A stretch of DNA of 44,760 nucleotides, from assembly GCA_050289385.1 (NCBI GenBank), contig JBNKFQ010000164.1, positions 1 through 44,760 on the forward strand. The letters are read 5' to 3'. The notes below the pieces were generated by a model. It saw nothing but the letters and a program-made list of their open reading frames with translations, did not search any database and was not told the origin of the DNA. The DNA is from JBNKFQ01 sp050289385. Lineage in GTDB: Bacteria; Pseudomonadota; Gammaproteobacteria; Pseudomonadales; Porticoccaceae. Position numbers and translations under genes: made by a program. Positions 1 to 8,288 of the stretch are shown piece after piece (within the stretch, counting starts at the first letter, position 1; each line of letters opens with the position of its first letter).

Positions 1-13
1 CACGAATATTTAG

Positions 14-43
14 CTTCCGACTTCCGACTTCCGACTTCCAACT
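14..43. repeat. Heptamer tandem repeat (CTTCCGA units)
   Basis: Three perfect CTTCCGA units followed by a CTTCCAA variant, in phase at 7 bp. Read on the minus strand the unit is YGGAAGT, and the array lies about 20 nt past the oadB stop codon. The same unit recurs at 8778-8812 and a degenerate version at 11729-11750. Confidence 0.85.
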
Positions 44-63
44 GAAAAACTTCCGACCCGTAA

Positions 64-1230
64 TCACCCAACCATCGACAACATAACGCCTGCCGCAACC
101 GCCGAACCAATAACACCAGCCACGTTTGGCCCCATCGCATGCATCAGCAAAAAGTTGTGAGGGTTCGCTTCCAGCCCAACCTTGTTTGAAACCCTTGCCG
201 CCATTGGCACTGCCGACACACCGGCTGAACCAATTAACGGATTGATCGGGTGATGACTAAACCGGTTCATTGCCTTGGCCATCAGCACACCAGCAGCTGT
301 ACCAATACAAAATGCGATCATGCCAAGCGCCAAAATTCCCAAAGTTTCCAGATTAAGGAATTTATCGGCACTCATTTTGGAACCAACGCCGAGCCCCAGA
401 AAGATTGTTACAGTGTTGATGAGCGCATTTTGCGTGGTGTCGCTGAGGCGAGCAACAACACCACACTCTCGCATCAGATTGCCAAAACAGAACATGCCTA
501 ACAGGGGCGCAGCACTGGGCAGGAATACTGCAACCAATACCAACAACAGCAAGGGAAACACGATTTTTTCGGTTTTGGACACCGGCCGCAGTTGCTCCAT
601 TTTGATTTTGCGTTCTTCCGGCGTGGTAAGTGCCTTCATAATCGGCGGCTGAATTATCGGCACCAGTGCCATATAAGAATAAGCGGCAACTGCAATTGCA
701 CCCAACAAGTCTGGCGCCAGTTTGCTGGTAACAAATATTGCTGTGGGGCCGTCGGCACCACCGATAATTCCTATGGAAGCCGCGTCCTGAATGCTGAAAT
801 CAAATATACCGGCGGCGCTCAACCCCACGGCACCCAACACGGTAACAAAAATGCCGAACTGCGCGGCCGCTCCTAAAAACAGGGTGCGCGGATTGGCCAG
901 CAGCGGGCCAAAATCGGTCATGGCACCAACCCCCATAAATATGATGAGGGGAAACATGCCGGACTCAATGCCGACGTGATAGATGTAGTACATCAAACCA
1001 CCGGGGCTTTCGAGATGCCCCAGCGCATCATAAACCGGAGCAGCCTCAAAACCGGCACCGGGAATATTGACCAGAATAGTGCCAAAACCTATTGGTACCA
1101 GCAGCAAAGGTTCAAAGTTCTTGCGAATGGCAAGGAACAACAACAAAAGTCCTACGGCGCCCATAACACATGCGCCCCAGGTGAGTTGGGCCAGGCCAGA
1201 GTCAAGCCAAAGATTATTGAGCGTTTCCAT
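64..1230 (-). CDS. oadB: Oxaloacetate decarboxylase beta subunit, Na+ pump
   Basis: Integral-membrane subunit of the Na+-translocating decarboxylase. It takes CO2 from carboxybiotin and couples this to Na+ export across the inner membrane. The 388-residue protein is almost wholly hydrophobic and carries the family signatures MTDFGPLLANP (about residues 104-114) and GGADGPT (157-163), the latter holding the conserved aspartate implicated in Na+ coupling in this family. The length is close to the shorter GcdB/OadB forms. It starts 13 nt after the oadA stop codon, so it is the last gene of an oadG-oadA-oadB operon. MmdB or GcdB would look very similar; the alpha subunit next to it favours oxaloacetate as substrate. 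Confidence 0.95.
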   Translation of the reverse strand: METLNNLWLDSGLAQLTWGACVMGAVGLLLLFLAIRKNFEPLLLVPIGFGTILVNIPGAGFEAAPVYDALGHLESPGGLMYYIYHVGIESGMFPLIIFMGVGAMTDFGPLLANPRTLFLGAAAQFGIFVTVLGAVGLSAAGIFDFSIQDAASIGIIGGADGPTAIFVTSKLAPDLLGAIAVAAYSYMALVPIIQPPIMKALTTPEERKIKMEQLRPVSKTEKIVFPLLLLVLVAVFLPSAAPLLGMFCFGNLMRECGVVARLSDTTQNALINTVTIFLGLGVGSKMSADKFLNLETLGILALGMIAFCIGTAAGVLMAKAMNRFSHHPINPLIGSAGVSAVPMAARVSNKVGLEANPHNFLLMHAMGPNVAGVIGSAVAAGVMLSMVG

Positions 1231-1243
1231 TATCGGCTATCCC

Positions 1244-3022
1244 TCAAGCGATTGTGGCCAACGTGTCACCCACGGCCACCGCATCGCCAGGCTTGACACT
1301 AACCTCGACTAAAGTTCCAGCGCGAGGCGCCGACACTGCGGTCTCCATTTTCATCGCTTCGAGGATGATAATATTTTGCCCCTCTTCCACCTGTTGCCCG
1401 GGTTCAATCAGGACCTTGAATATATTGCCAGCCAGAGGAGCAGATACCGGATCACCATCGGTAACCACAGCGGCTTCGGTAGGAGAACTGGCTACCGCCG
1501 ATTCTCCGACGGGAACAATACCGCTGATATCGCCACCTGCTTTAACCGTTACGGCGTAATCGGCACCTTCGACCGTTACGGTATAAATCTCTTCGCCGGT
1601 ATCGGTGGTTGGCACATTGCCGCCCGTCGGTGCCGGTTCAAAGGCCTCGGGGTTATTGCGGTTTTCCAGAAACTTGAGGCCAATTTGGGTAAACAGGGCA
1701 TAGGTCAGTACATCATCAACAAGTCTGTCGCCTTCCGACAAGACAATACCCTTCTCATCGGCCAGCGCCATCAACTCAGCAGTCAGCTTCTCAACTTCGG
1801 GCTCCAGTAAATCTGCCGGCCGACAGGTAATGGCTTCGGCACCATCCAGCACTCGGGCTTGCAGTTCCACATCCATCGGCGCCGGGGTTGCACCATACTC
1901 TCCCTTGAGAACACCCTGCGTCTCTTTTGAGATACTTTTGTAGCGCTCTCCCGTCAGGACATTTAACACTGCCTGAGTACCAACAATTTGTGATGTCGGT
2001 GTAACCAATGGAATGTAACCCAGGTCTTTCCGCACCCGCGGAATTTCTTCCAGCACTTCGTCCAGCCGATCAGCCGCACCCTGATCCCGCAACTGGCTTT
2101 CCATATTGGTTAACATGCCACCGGGCACTTGCGCCACCAATATACGCGAGTCCGTTCCCCGTAAAGCACCCTCAAACCTGGCGTATTTTTTGCGCACTTC
2201 GCGAAAATAAGCGGCGATCTCTTCCAGCAACGCAATATTCAAACCGGTATCGCGATCGGTGCCCTCCAGCATGGCTACCAGTGCTTCGGTAGAGCTGTGA
2301 CCGTATGTCATCGACATGGATGAAATTGCCGTATCGACATTGTCAATGCCAGCTTCAATGCATTTCAGGTAGGTTGCCGTAGACAACCCGGTAGTAGCGT
2401 GGCATTGCATATGAATCGGTATGTCACAGGAATTTTTCAGGCGTTTGACCAGCTCGTAGCCGTCGTAAGGTCTGAGCAAGCCTGCCATGTCCTTGATGGC
2501 AATTGAGTCCGCGCCCATATCTTCGATACGCTTGCCCATTTCCACCCAGGCATCCATAGTGTGCACCGGGCTCACTGTATAGGAGATGGTTCCCTGGGCA
2601 TGTTTGCCAACCGTCTTTACGGCCTGCAACGCCGTTTGCAGATTGCGCATATCGTTCATTGCATCAAATACACGGAATACATCTACGCCGCTTACTGCTG
2701 CACGGTCCACAAACTTTGTCACTACGTCATCAGCGTAATGGCGGTACCCCAGAATATTCTGACCCCGAAACAACATTTGCTGGGGCGTGTTGGGCATGGC
2801 TCGTTTGAGTTCCCGAATACGCTCCCAGGGGTCCTCACCCAGATAGCGAATGCAGGCGTCAAAGGTGGCACCTCCCCAGGATTCAAGGGACCAGAATCCC
2901 ACCTGATCAAGTTTTTCGGCGATCGGCAGCATGTCATCCAGGCGCAAACGCGTCGCAAACAGAGACTGATGCGCATCGCGCAACACCACATCGGTAATAC
3001 CCAGAGGGGTCTTGTCAGACAT
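1244..3022 (-). CDS. oadA: Oxaloacetate decarboxylase alpha subunit
   Basis: Cytoplasmic carboxyltransferase that moves the carboxyl group of oxaloacetate to biotin, giving pyruvate. The N-terminal HMG-CoA-lyase-like TIM barrel shows DVVLRDAHQS (residues 11-20) and the metal-binding HMQCHATTG segment. A conserved carboxylase domain follows, then a linker, and a C-terminal biotinyl domain with EAMKMET, whose Lys (about 558) is the biotinylation site. I chose ATG 3022 (592 residues) because AAGGA lies 10 nt upstream; an in-frame TTG at 3040 would put that ribosome site inside the gene. Pyruvate carboxylase subunit B has the same architecture, but the flanking oadG and oadB settle the call. Confidence 0.95.
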   Translation of the reverse strand: MSDKTPLGITDVVLRDAHQSLFATRLRLDDMLPIAEKLDQVGFWSLESWGGATFDACIRYLGEDPWERIRELKRAMPNTPQQMLFRGQNILGYRHYADDVVTKFVDRAAVSGVDVFRVFDAMNDMRNLQTALQAVKTVGKHAQGTISYTVSPVHTMDAWVEMGKRIEDMGADSIAIKDMAGLLRPYDGYELVKRLKNSCDIPIHMQCHATTGLSTATYLKCIEAGIDNVDTAISSMSMTYGHSSTEALVAMLEGTDRDTGLNIALLEEIAAYFREVRKKYARFEGALRGTDSRILVAQVPGGMLTNMESQLRDQGAADRLDEVLEEIPRVRKDLGYIPLVTPTSQIVGTQAVLNVLTGERYKSISKETQGVLKGEYGATPAPMDVELQARVLDGAEAITCRPADLLEPEVEKLTAELMALADEKGIVLSEGDRLVDDVLTYALFTQIGLKFLENRNNPEAFEPAPTGGNVPTTDTGEEIYTVTVEGADYAVTVKAGGDISGIVPVGESAVASSPTEAAVVTDGDPVSAPLAGNIFKVLIEPGQQVEEGQNIIILEAMKMETAVSAPRAGTLVEVSVKPGDAVAVGDTLATIA

Positions 3023-3075
3023 TACAAGTAAATCCTTCAACAGATTGGTTTGGCAGGCAGTGTCAGAGCCTGTTT

Positions 3076-3315
3076 TTATTTGCGCTCACGGTGCTTGTTC
3101 AGGGCAGCCTGAATAATTCTCAATGTTTTGGCGTCGACGGTTTTGCGGCTGTTTGCAGCAACAGTCGGCACCACCGCAGGAGCATCGGGTAAAAAACGGC
3201 CGATGACACGTGACATCAATGCCGTTGCCATTACCAGCAACGTAAGAAACACAAACACCGTGCCCATACCAAAAGACAGCAGGTCTAACCCTTGCTGCAG
3301 CAACGTGTCAGCCAT
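3076..3315 (-). CDS. oadG: Oxaloacetate decarboxylase gamma subunit
   Basis: Small membrane subunit (79 residues) that assembles the alpha and beta subunits of the pump. It has one transmembrane segment near the N-terminus (GMGTVFVFLTLLVMATALMS) and a basic cytoplasmic tail, and lacks strong sequence motifs, as is normal for OadG. The ATG at 3315 follows GAGGAA at 6 nt; an upstream in-frame start at 3339 would bury that site. It is the first gene of the oad operon and is divergent from argS. The identification rests on size, topology and position more than on sequence identity. Confidence 0.88.
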   Translation of the reverse strand: MADTLLQQGLDLLSFGMGTVFVFLTLLVMATALMSRVIGRFLPDAPAVVPTVAANSRKTVDAKTLRIIQAALNKHRERK

Positions 3316-3511
3316 ATACCATTCCTCTTCTCTGCACACCTCATTCTATACAGGCAGCCGTACAAGCACTTGCCCGATCCGATTTTGGGTCGAACGTTCA
3401 CCAGAGTCTTACCTGATTATGAACGGGTGGTAATAACAGTGAGGAGCGAATATACCGACAACCATAACGAACACGCAAGCCCCTGATTTATGCTGAAATT
3501 TTTTTACAAGA

Positions 3512-3541
3512 CTGTTGTTAACGAAGAAAAAACCCTACAAT
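3512..3541 (+). promoter_or_regulatory. Putative sigma-70 promoter of argS
   Basis: A TACAAT -10 box at 3536-3541 is preceded by CTGTTG at 3512-3517 with an 18-bp spacer (or TTGTTA at 3515 with 15 bp). It lies about 38 nt before the argS start. The rest of the 3340-3578 divergent gap shows no other clear element. Confidence 0.5.
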
Positions 3542-3578
3542 GCCGCATCTTTTGGCCTCGTGAACAAGCAACTTTTCG

Positions 3579-5333
3579 ATGAGCATCAAACAGTTACTGT
3601 CAGACCACATTCAAGCCGCCATGGTTGCCGCCGGCATTCCGGACACCTGCACACCCAATGTTACCCACAGCACCAGACCGGAGTTTGGTGATTTTCAGGC
3701 CAATGGCGTGTTAGCGGCAGCCAAGCGCCTGAAAACCAACCCCCGGGAGTTGGCGCAACGCGTTGTCGAACAGCTAAATGAAGAAACCGGTGGTTTGGCA
3801 ACCATTGCCGAAAAAATAGAACTGGCGGGCCCCGGCTTTATTAACTTGCATATATCCAACCGTTTTTTATCCGGAAGTCTCGCCAAGATACAGGGAGATC
3901 CGCTACTGGGCACCCCCCCCGCTGCGCCGGCACAAACAGTGGTGGTCGACTACTCCTCACCCAATCTCGCCAAAGAAATGCATGTGGGCCATTTGCGCAG
4001 CACGATTATTGGCGATTCTGTTGCACGGGTGCTGGAGTTTTTGGGTAACACGGTTATCCGTCAAAATCATATGGGTGACTGGGGCACGCAGTTTGGCATG
4101 CTGATTGCTGAACTCGAAGAACACCTGGGACACGGCGAACGAGCGGAGCTGGCCCTGACTGATCTGGAAGTGTTTTACCAACAAGCCAAAAAACATTTCG
4201 ACAAAGATGAAGATTTTGCCAACAAATCGCGTCAATATGTAGTCAAATTACAAAGCGGTGATGAACATTGCCTCGCACTCTGGCGTCAATTCATTGAGAT
4301 TTCGATCGCTCACAGCGAACAGATATACAGAAAACTCAACGTGACCTTGTCGCACCGCGACATTATGCCGGAAAGCCGCTACAACGATGCGCTGGCGGGT
4401 GTGATTCAAACTCTGGAAGAAAAGAAACTGGCGGTAGATGACCAGGGCGCCAAGGTGGTGTTTCTCGACGAACTGGCTGACAAAAACGGCACGCCAAGCC
4501 CGATGATCGTACAAAAATCGGGTGGGGGTTATCTCTACTCCACAACGGATCTGGCAGCGCTGGACTATCGCTGTCATCAGCTCAAAGCTGATCGCATCCT
4601 GATATTTATAGATGCACGCCAGTCTCTGCACATGAAACAGGTGTACCAGTGTGGGCTCAAGGCCGGTTTTGCCACGCCACACGTCAGTTTTGAACACCAC
4701 GCCTTTGGCACCATGCAGGGCGAGGATGGCAGGCCGTTCAAAACCCGCACTGGTGGCACAGTAAAGTTAAGTGCGCTGCTTGACGAAGCGGTAGATCGCG
4801 CCGGCCAGCTTATCGCCGAAAAAGATACCGAACTCTCTGCCCTGGAACGCGAAGAGATAGCTCGCAAGGTAGGCATTGGCGCGGTGAAATACGCAGATCT
4901 CAGCAGAACCCGTACCCACGATTATATTTTCAGCTGGGACAACATGCTGAGTTTTGAGGGCAACACAGCGCCCTACTTGCAATACGCCTGCGCCCGCATA
5001 CACAGTATTTTCCGCAAGGCCGGTGTTGATCCGCAGCAACTTCACAGCGGCATCGAGGTAACAGCACCGCAAGAGAAAACACTGGCTCTCAAACTGCTCC
5101 AGTTTGGCGAGGTTCTCGAACAGGTTGCCCGTGACGCCTATCCACATATTCTCTGCAACTACCTGTATGAGCTGGCCAGTGAATTTATGGGCTTCTATGA
5201 GCACTGCCCGATACTGAAAGAGGATGTGGACGAGCCAACCCGACACAGCCGCCTGCAAATCTGCAAACTGACAGTGGATGTTTTGGCACAGGGTCTGGAC
5301 TTACTCGGTATAGAGGTAATGGAAAAGATGTGA
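3579..5333 (+). CDS. argS: Arginyl-tRNA synthetase
   Basis: Class I synthetase that charges tRNA-Arg in the cytoplasm. The 584-residue protein has the N-terminal additional domain (1-110), the HIGH-type signature MHVGH (about 134-138) in the Rossmann catalytic core, and a C-terminal anticodon-binding alpha-helical DALR domain ending in GIEVMEKM. The KMSK loop is replaced by FKTRTGG, as is common in ArgS. The length matches the bacterial family. No clear Shine-Dalgarno precedes ATG 3579. The last codons are duplicated 1.7 kb downstream (see 6982-7046). Confidence 0.97.
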   Translation: MSIKQLLSDHIQAAMVAAGIPDTCTPNVTHSTRPEFGDFQANGVLAAAKRLKTNPRELAQRVVEQLNEETGGLATIAEKIELAGPGFINLHISNRFLSGSLAKIQGDPLLGTPPAAPAQTVVVDYSSPNLAKEMHVGHLRSTIIGDSVARVLEFLGNTVIRQNHMGDWGTQFGMLIAELEEHLGHGERAELALTDLEVFYQQAKKHFDKDEDFANKSRQYVVKLQSGDEHCLALWRQFIEISIAHSEQIYRKLNVTLSHRDIMPESRYNDALAGVIQTLEEKKLAVDDQGAKVVFLDELADKNGTPSPMIVQKSGGGYLYSTTDLAALDYRCHQLKADRILIFIDARQSLHMKQVYQCGLKAGFATPHVSFEHHAFGTMQGEDGRPFKTRTGGTVKLSALLDEAVDRAGQLIAEKDTELSALEREEIARKVGIGAVKYADLSRTRTHDYIFSWDNMLSFEGNTAPYLQYACARIHSIFRKAGVDPQQLHSGIEVTAPQEKTLALKLLQFGEVLEQVARDAYPHILCNYLYELASEFMGFYEHCPILKEDVDEPTRHSRLQICKLTVDVLAQGLDLLGIEVMEKM

Positions 5334-5465
5334 AGGGCAAGCTTCGAGCTGCACGTAAAAGCACTTCAGCCTTGCAACTTGCTGGCTCCCTCCACTTGCC
5401 ACTCATTCAAGCAATTCATGCCCCTCAGACAATTGTCTGGCCATCCAAAACGCCAGATTGAATAT
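5297..5465. repeat. Duplicated argS/DUF5062 junction, copy A
   Basis: Direct repeat partner of 6982-7170. It spans the 3' end of argS, a GGCAAGCTT-containing intergenic hairpin region, and the last codons of a DUF5062-type gene read on the minus strand. The two copies are clearly homologous but diverged (my by-eye estimate is about four in five bases identical). Copy A keeps intact argS and a truncated DUF5062. Confidence 0.85.
5404..5465 (-). pseudogene. DUF5062 3'-terminal remnant
   Basis: Read on the minus strand this encodes LAFWMARQLSEGHELLE followed by TGA, matching the C-terminus LALWMARQLPEGHELLK of the intact DUF5062 gene at 7114-7374. Similarity stops just upstream of these codons, so only the gene end is present. 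It is part of the duplicated junction and presumably non-functional. Confidence 0.8.
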
Positions 5466-5581
5466 GGTGCGTTAATCTGTACTGGCAAATAGATTGTCTT
5501 GCTTGTATTCCTCCAGGTCAAAATTAAACCGGAAAAGCGTTTACCAGCGCCGTTCATTTCCTGCAAACATCACGAGAGATA

Positions 5582-6805
5582 TCAGGGTAAGTTTTTGCGG
5601 TCTGGCAGTTCAGTTAGAACCGCAAGTTTGGCTTCGTACATACTGCGGGTTTTCCTGCGATAAGCACGATCAAGCGCGTTGCGTAAATACCTTTTGGCCG
5701 ATGAGAAGCGACCAATCCGGTAATTGGCTATTGCCAACCCGAAGTAAGCTTCGTGCAGATAAGGCGCCAGTTTTACGGCTTTTTTATACAGAGCTATGGC
5801 TTCCTGGTAATTGCCCTTCTCGTAGGAGTCACGTGCGGCACGCAGCCAGTGGAATGGACTGGGGTCATCCAACTCGGCGATCTGCTGGCTCACCTGTTTG
5901 ATCTCTTCCACACGATTTTGCTGTGTCAGCAAAAACCGGTAGTTTTTTAGCAGGGTAAGTTTTTTCTCCATGTTTTCGATACCATAGAGATAAACTTCTT
6001 CCGATTTTTTCAACTTCCCAATACGGCGATAAATAACAGCCATCGTATTAAACGTTTCGCTACTGAGGGGTTCAAGCGCGATCGCTTCCACCGTCAACCA
6101 GTACGCAAGGTTATATTCGTGTCTTGCTATGGCATCTACCGCAAGATTGCGGTAATACCTGGCGACATACTGCTTTTCTGTAAGACTGCCAGCAAAGCGC
6201 TCGGTGCTTGTAGAGAAGTAATCCAGACGCAGCCCCGGTCTACGCAAGGTTATACGCCCCTCGTCCGGTATCCATTCGGCGTCATATAGAATTGTGCGAA
6301 CGTGCAACCCCTTGACAACCAGGCCGCCATTTAATTCAAAAACCGGATCAGAGTCAGCTAATTGATAACCCACATCGACATTTGCCAGTTTTGCTATGGC
6401 AGTAGTTAATATGGCCAGAGACAGACAATTGCCAGAACGGTTTGCAAGGGATTCGGCGGCAGTATAGGTTTGAGCCGAATATTCAAAGTTTTCCAGCTGA
6501 GCTTCCAGATAATCGACCACTCTTTCGTGAGCCGGACTAGACAGTTCTTTGCGACTGTTAAAAAAGTCATAAAAATGTTTTTCCTGCTCCGGGGTCAGGC
6601 GATGAATTCCTTCAATGCTAACCAGATCAGGACGAGGCCCAAAAAACTCGTCTTGCCGTAAACTGAAGACTGGTTCAGGCTCAGCCACCGCAATGACTGA
6701 CGGCTCCGTCTTGACATTACTACAACCGGCCAGCAGTACAATAGTACATAACAGTAACAAGGGGGGGATTTGCTTCAAGCCACACGCCATAGATACGCGT
6801 ACCAT
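5582..6805 (-). CDS. TPR lipoprotein with transglutaminase-like domain
   Basis: Predicted outer- or inner-membrane lipoprotein of 407 residues. The start at ATG 6805 follows GGAGG at 8 nt. A hydrophobic signal ends in the lipobox LLAGC with the lipidated Cys at residue 28. Residues about 75-190 resemble a transglutaminase-like fold: Cys127 in SGNCLSLA, His168 in GLHV and Asp175 could form the Cys-His-Asp set. Residues about 215-400 hold tetratricopeptide repeats (for example YEKGNYQEAIALYKKAVKLAP). The fold suggests peptidase-like or binding activity at the envelope; the substrate is unknown. It stands alone between two diverged copies of the argS/DUF5062 junction, which suggests it was inserted there. 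Confidence 0.8.
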   Translation of the reverse strand: MVRVSMACGLKQIPPLLLLCTIVLLAGCSNVKTEPSVIAVAEPEPVFSLRQDEFFGPRPDLVSIEGIHRLTPEQEKHFYDFFNSRKELSSPAHERVVDYLEAQLENFEYSAQTYTAAESLANRSGNCLSLAILTTAIAKLANVDVGYQLADSDPVFELNGGLVVKGLHVRTILYDAEWIPDEGRITLRRPGLRLDYFSTSTERFAGSLTEKQYVARYYRNLAVDAIARHEYNLAYWLTVEAIALEPLSSETFNTMAVIYRRIGKLKKSEEVYLYGIENMEKKLTLLKNYRFLLTQQNRVEEIKQVSQQIAELDDPSPFHWLRAARDSYEKGNYQEAIALYKKAVKLAPYLHEAYFGLAIANYRIGRFSSAKRYLRNALDRAYRRKTRSMYEAKLAVLTELPDRKNLP

Positions 6806-6981
6806 CCGGAAGTCCTCCATGATTTAATAATTCTGATTACCAAGAGTTGGCTGCCATTGATTATTAACATACGTTTAGGAGCAGTTGCGGGTCGACTGCG
6901 TATGCCATATAAATTGGTCACGCGAGATCCCGGAAAGTTCCCGGCAGAGACCACTTTATCAATAATACGGAAAACAAAAGC

Positions 6982-7046
6982 AGGCTCTGGCGCACAAGGG
7001 CAGAGGTCTGGATTTACCAGGTATAGATGTGATGGAAAAGATGTGA
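6982..7046 (+). pseudogene. argS 3'-terminal remnant
   Basis: The plus strand reads LAHKGRGLDLPGIDVMEKM followed by TGA, matching the ArgS C-terminus LAQGLDLLGIEVMEKM. No argS sequence lies upstream, so this is a tail fragment created by the duplication that brackets the TPR lipoprotein gene. Confidence 0.8.
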
Positions 7047-7170
7047 GGGCAAGCTTCTAGCTGAAAAGCTAAAGTGCTTTTACTTGCAGCTTGCCGCTCT
7101 CTTTACTTGCCACTCATTTGAGCAATTCATGCCCCTCCGGCAATTGTCTAGCCATCCACAACGCCAGTTT
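6982..7170. repeat. Duplicated argS/DUF5062 junction, copy B
   Basis: Direct repeat partner of 5297-5465, offset by about 1.71 kb. It contains the argS tail remnant, a spacer with the inverted pair GGCAAGCT/AGCTTGCC (a possible bidirectional terminator), and the 3' end of the intact DUF5062 gene. Copy B therefore keeps intact DUF5062 and a truncated argS, the mirror of copy A. Confidence 0.85.
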
Positions 7171-7374
7171 GTGCTTGATATTGGGCTCACTTTCCTCGCC
7201 CCTGGGCAGGGGTTGCACCAGCTTGTCATGCACCAGCAAACGGTAGATGTATTGAATTTTGCGTTGCGCCGAGTCGGTTGCGTCAAATTTGGCTGCACCC
7301 CGTTTTTCAGCGTAAATCATGCCAACCCGAATCGCCTCTTTCAACAACTGTGCTTCGTTTTTCAGCTTTGCCAT
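7114..7374 (-). CDS. DUF5062 family protein
   Basis: Small, charged, probably cytoplasmic protein of 86 residues from ATG 7374 (an in-frame start at 7398 would add 8 residues; neither has a strong ribosome site). The sequence, with KNEAQLLKEAIRVGMIYAEK near the start and LALWMARQLPEGHELL at the end, matches my recollection of DUF5062 proteins of marine gammaproteobacteria. The family has no known function and I see no catalytic motif. It is convergent with the duplicated argS tail. Confidence 0.75.
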   Translation of the reverse strand: MAKLKNEAQLLKEAIRVGMIYAEKRGAAKFDATDSAQRKIQYIYRLLVHDKLVQPLPRGEESEPNIKHKLALWMARQLPEGHELLK

Positions 7375-7443
7375 ATTGATGTCTCTAACATTTACCAACT
7401 CTCTGCGGCGAGATCGTCCTGACTTCCAAACCGGAAACAGACT

Positions 7444-7950
7444 CTAAACCTTTAATGCCTGATGATAGAGGTCTGCAACTTCCTGGTCAAAGCAACAAAA
7501 TATCACATCTTCCAGCACATCGTTGTCTCGCAGGCCAAGAATCACTTCCCGGGTTGCTATATTGACAGCGCGCTCAATCGGATAATGGTAAACCCCGCAA
7601 CTGATGGCAGGAAAAGCAATGCTCTTGAAACCCTCCTGTTTGGCAATGGCCATGGCGTTTCGATAGCAACTTGCCAACAGTTCATCTTCACCGTCATTGC
7701 CACCGTTCCATATCGGCCCCACTGCATGCAGCACATGACTGGCCGGAAGGTTATAACTGTGGGTCATTTTCACTTTGCCGGTCGGGCACCCGTTTAACTT
7801 GAGGCACTCTTCCAGCAACTGCGGACCGGCCGCGCGATGAATTGCGCCATCGACACCACCGCCACCACCCAACCTGCTGTTGGCAGCGTTAACGATCGCA
7901 TCAACCTTGATTCTGGTAATATCGCCTTGATAAACACGGATTCTATGCAT
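7444..7950 (-). CDS. Macrodomain O-acetyl-ADP-ribose deacetylase
   Basis: Single-macrodomain hydrolase (168 residues) of the YmdB/MacroD type, which removes acetyl or ADP-ribosyl groups from ADP-ribose adducts in the cytoplasm. The signature VDAIVNAANSRLGGGGGVDG followed by AIHRAAG sits at about residues 16-43 and includes the Asn and Asp that act in catalysis in MacroD relatives. The ISCGVYHYP segment forms the distal ribose-binding loop. ATG 7950 follows AAGG at 7 nt; two in-frame GTG codons precede it. No ADP-ribosyltransferase lies beside it, so a toxin-antitoxin role like DarTG is not supported. Confidence 0.92.
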   Translation of the reverse strand: MHRIRVYQGDITRIKVDAIVNAANSRLGGGGGVDGAIHRAAGPQLLEECLKLNGCPTGKVKMTHSYNLPASHVLHAVGPIWNGGNDGEDELLASCYRNAMAIAKQEGFKSIAFPAISCGVYHYPIERAVNIATREVILGLRDNDVLEDVIFCCFDQEVADLYHQALKV

Positions 7951-7956
7951 CACCAC

Positions 7957-8288
7957 ACCTTCTTAGCAGTCCCGGGGCCAGTTAACACCAGTTTAGTGGA
8001 TTCGGGGGAAAGTAGTCAGCACTGCCATTTCGGCACTTCTCTATACAGCCGGTACCTCCTCTCAGAGCAATAGACGCCTCTGCAGGGTGACAGGGCTCTC
8101 ACCACATTCGGAACTTGATCACTTTTTAACCAAAACTTTCTCGCAATCAGATTTTTTATCGAATTTTTATAATTTATATTTGAAATTAAGCACGTAACAG
8201 CCTATAAAGACTGGGAAAATCTTATTTGGCTGGGGAAAAGGTTGTACGGCCTGGTATCAACAGTTGATATAAGAACAAGGCTATTCGC
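7957..8288. other. Gene-free interval with a GC-rich and an AT-rich half
   Basis: No credible coding region was found here. The left half (to about 8110) is GC-rich with short inverted repeats, such as GGTGA/TCACC around 8086-8104 and TGCC/GGCA around 8022-8034. It would form the 5' leader of the macrodomain gene on the minus strand. The right half is strongly AT-rich and holds candidate promoter boxes for the phage-like gene. I could not match the left half to a known riboswitch. Confidence 0.5.
8168..8173 (+). promoter_or_regulatory. Candidate -10 box upstream of phage-like gene
   Basis: A perfect TATAAT in very AT-rich DNA, about 115 nt before the gene at 8289. No good -35 hexamer stands at 16-18 bp. 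A second candidate, TTGTAC with TGATAT 17 bp later, lies closer to the gene (about 8241-8269). Confidence 0.3.

Noticed and set aside
7444..7950. DarTG-like toxin-antitoxin role for the macrodomain gene
   Set aside because: No ADP-ribosyltransferase gene adjoins it.
8022..8110. Possible glycine-type riboswitch in the minus-strand leader
   Set aside because: The conserved GCCGAAGG-GCAA core and ordered stems are not present.
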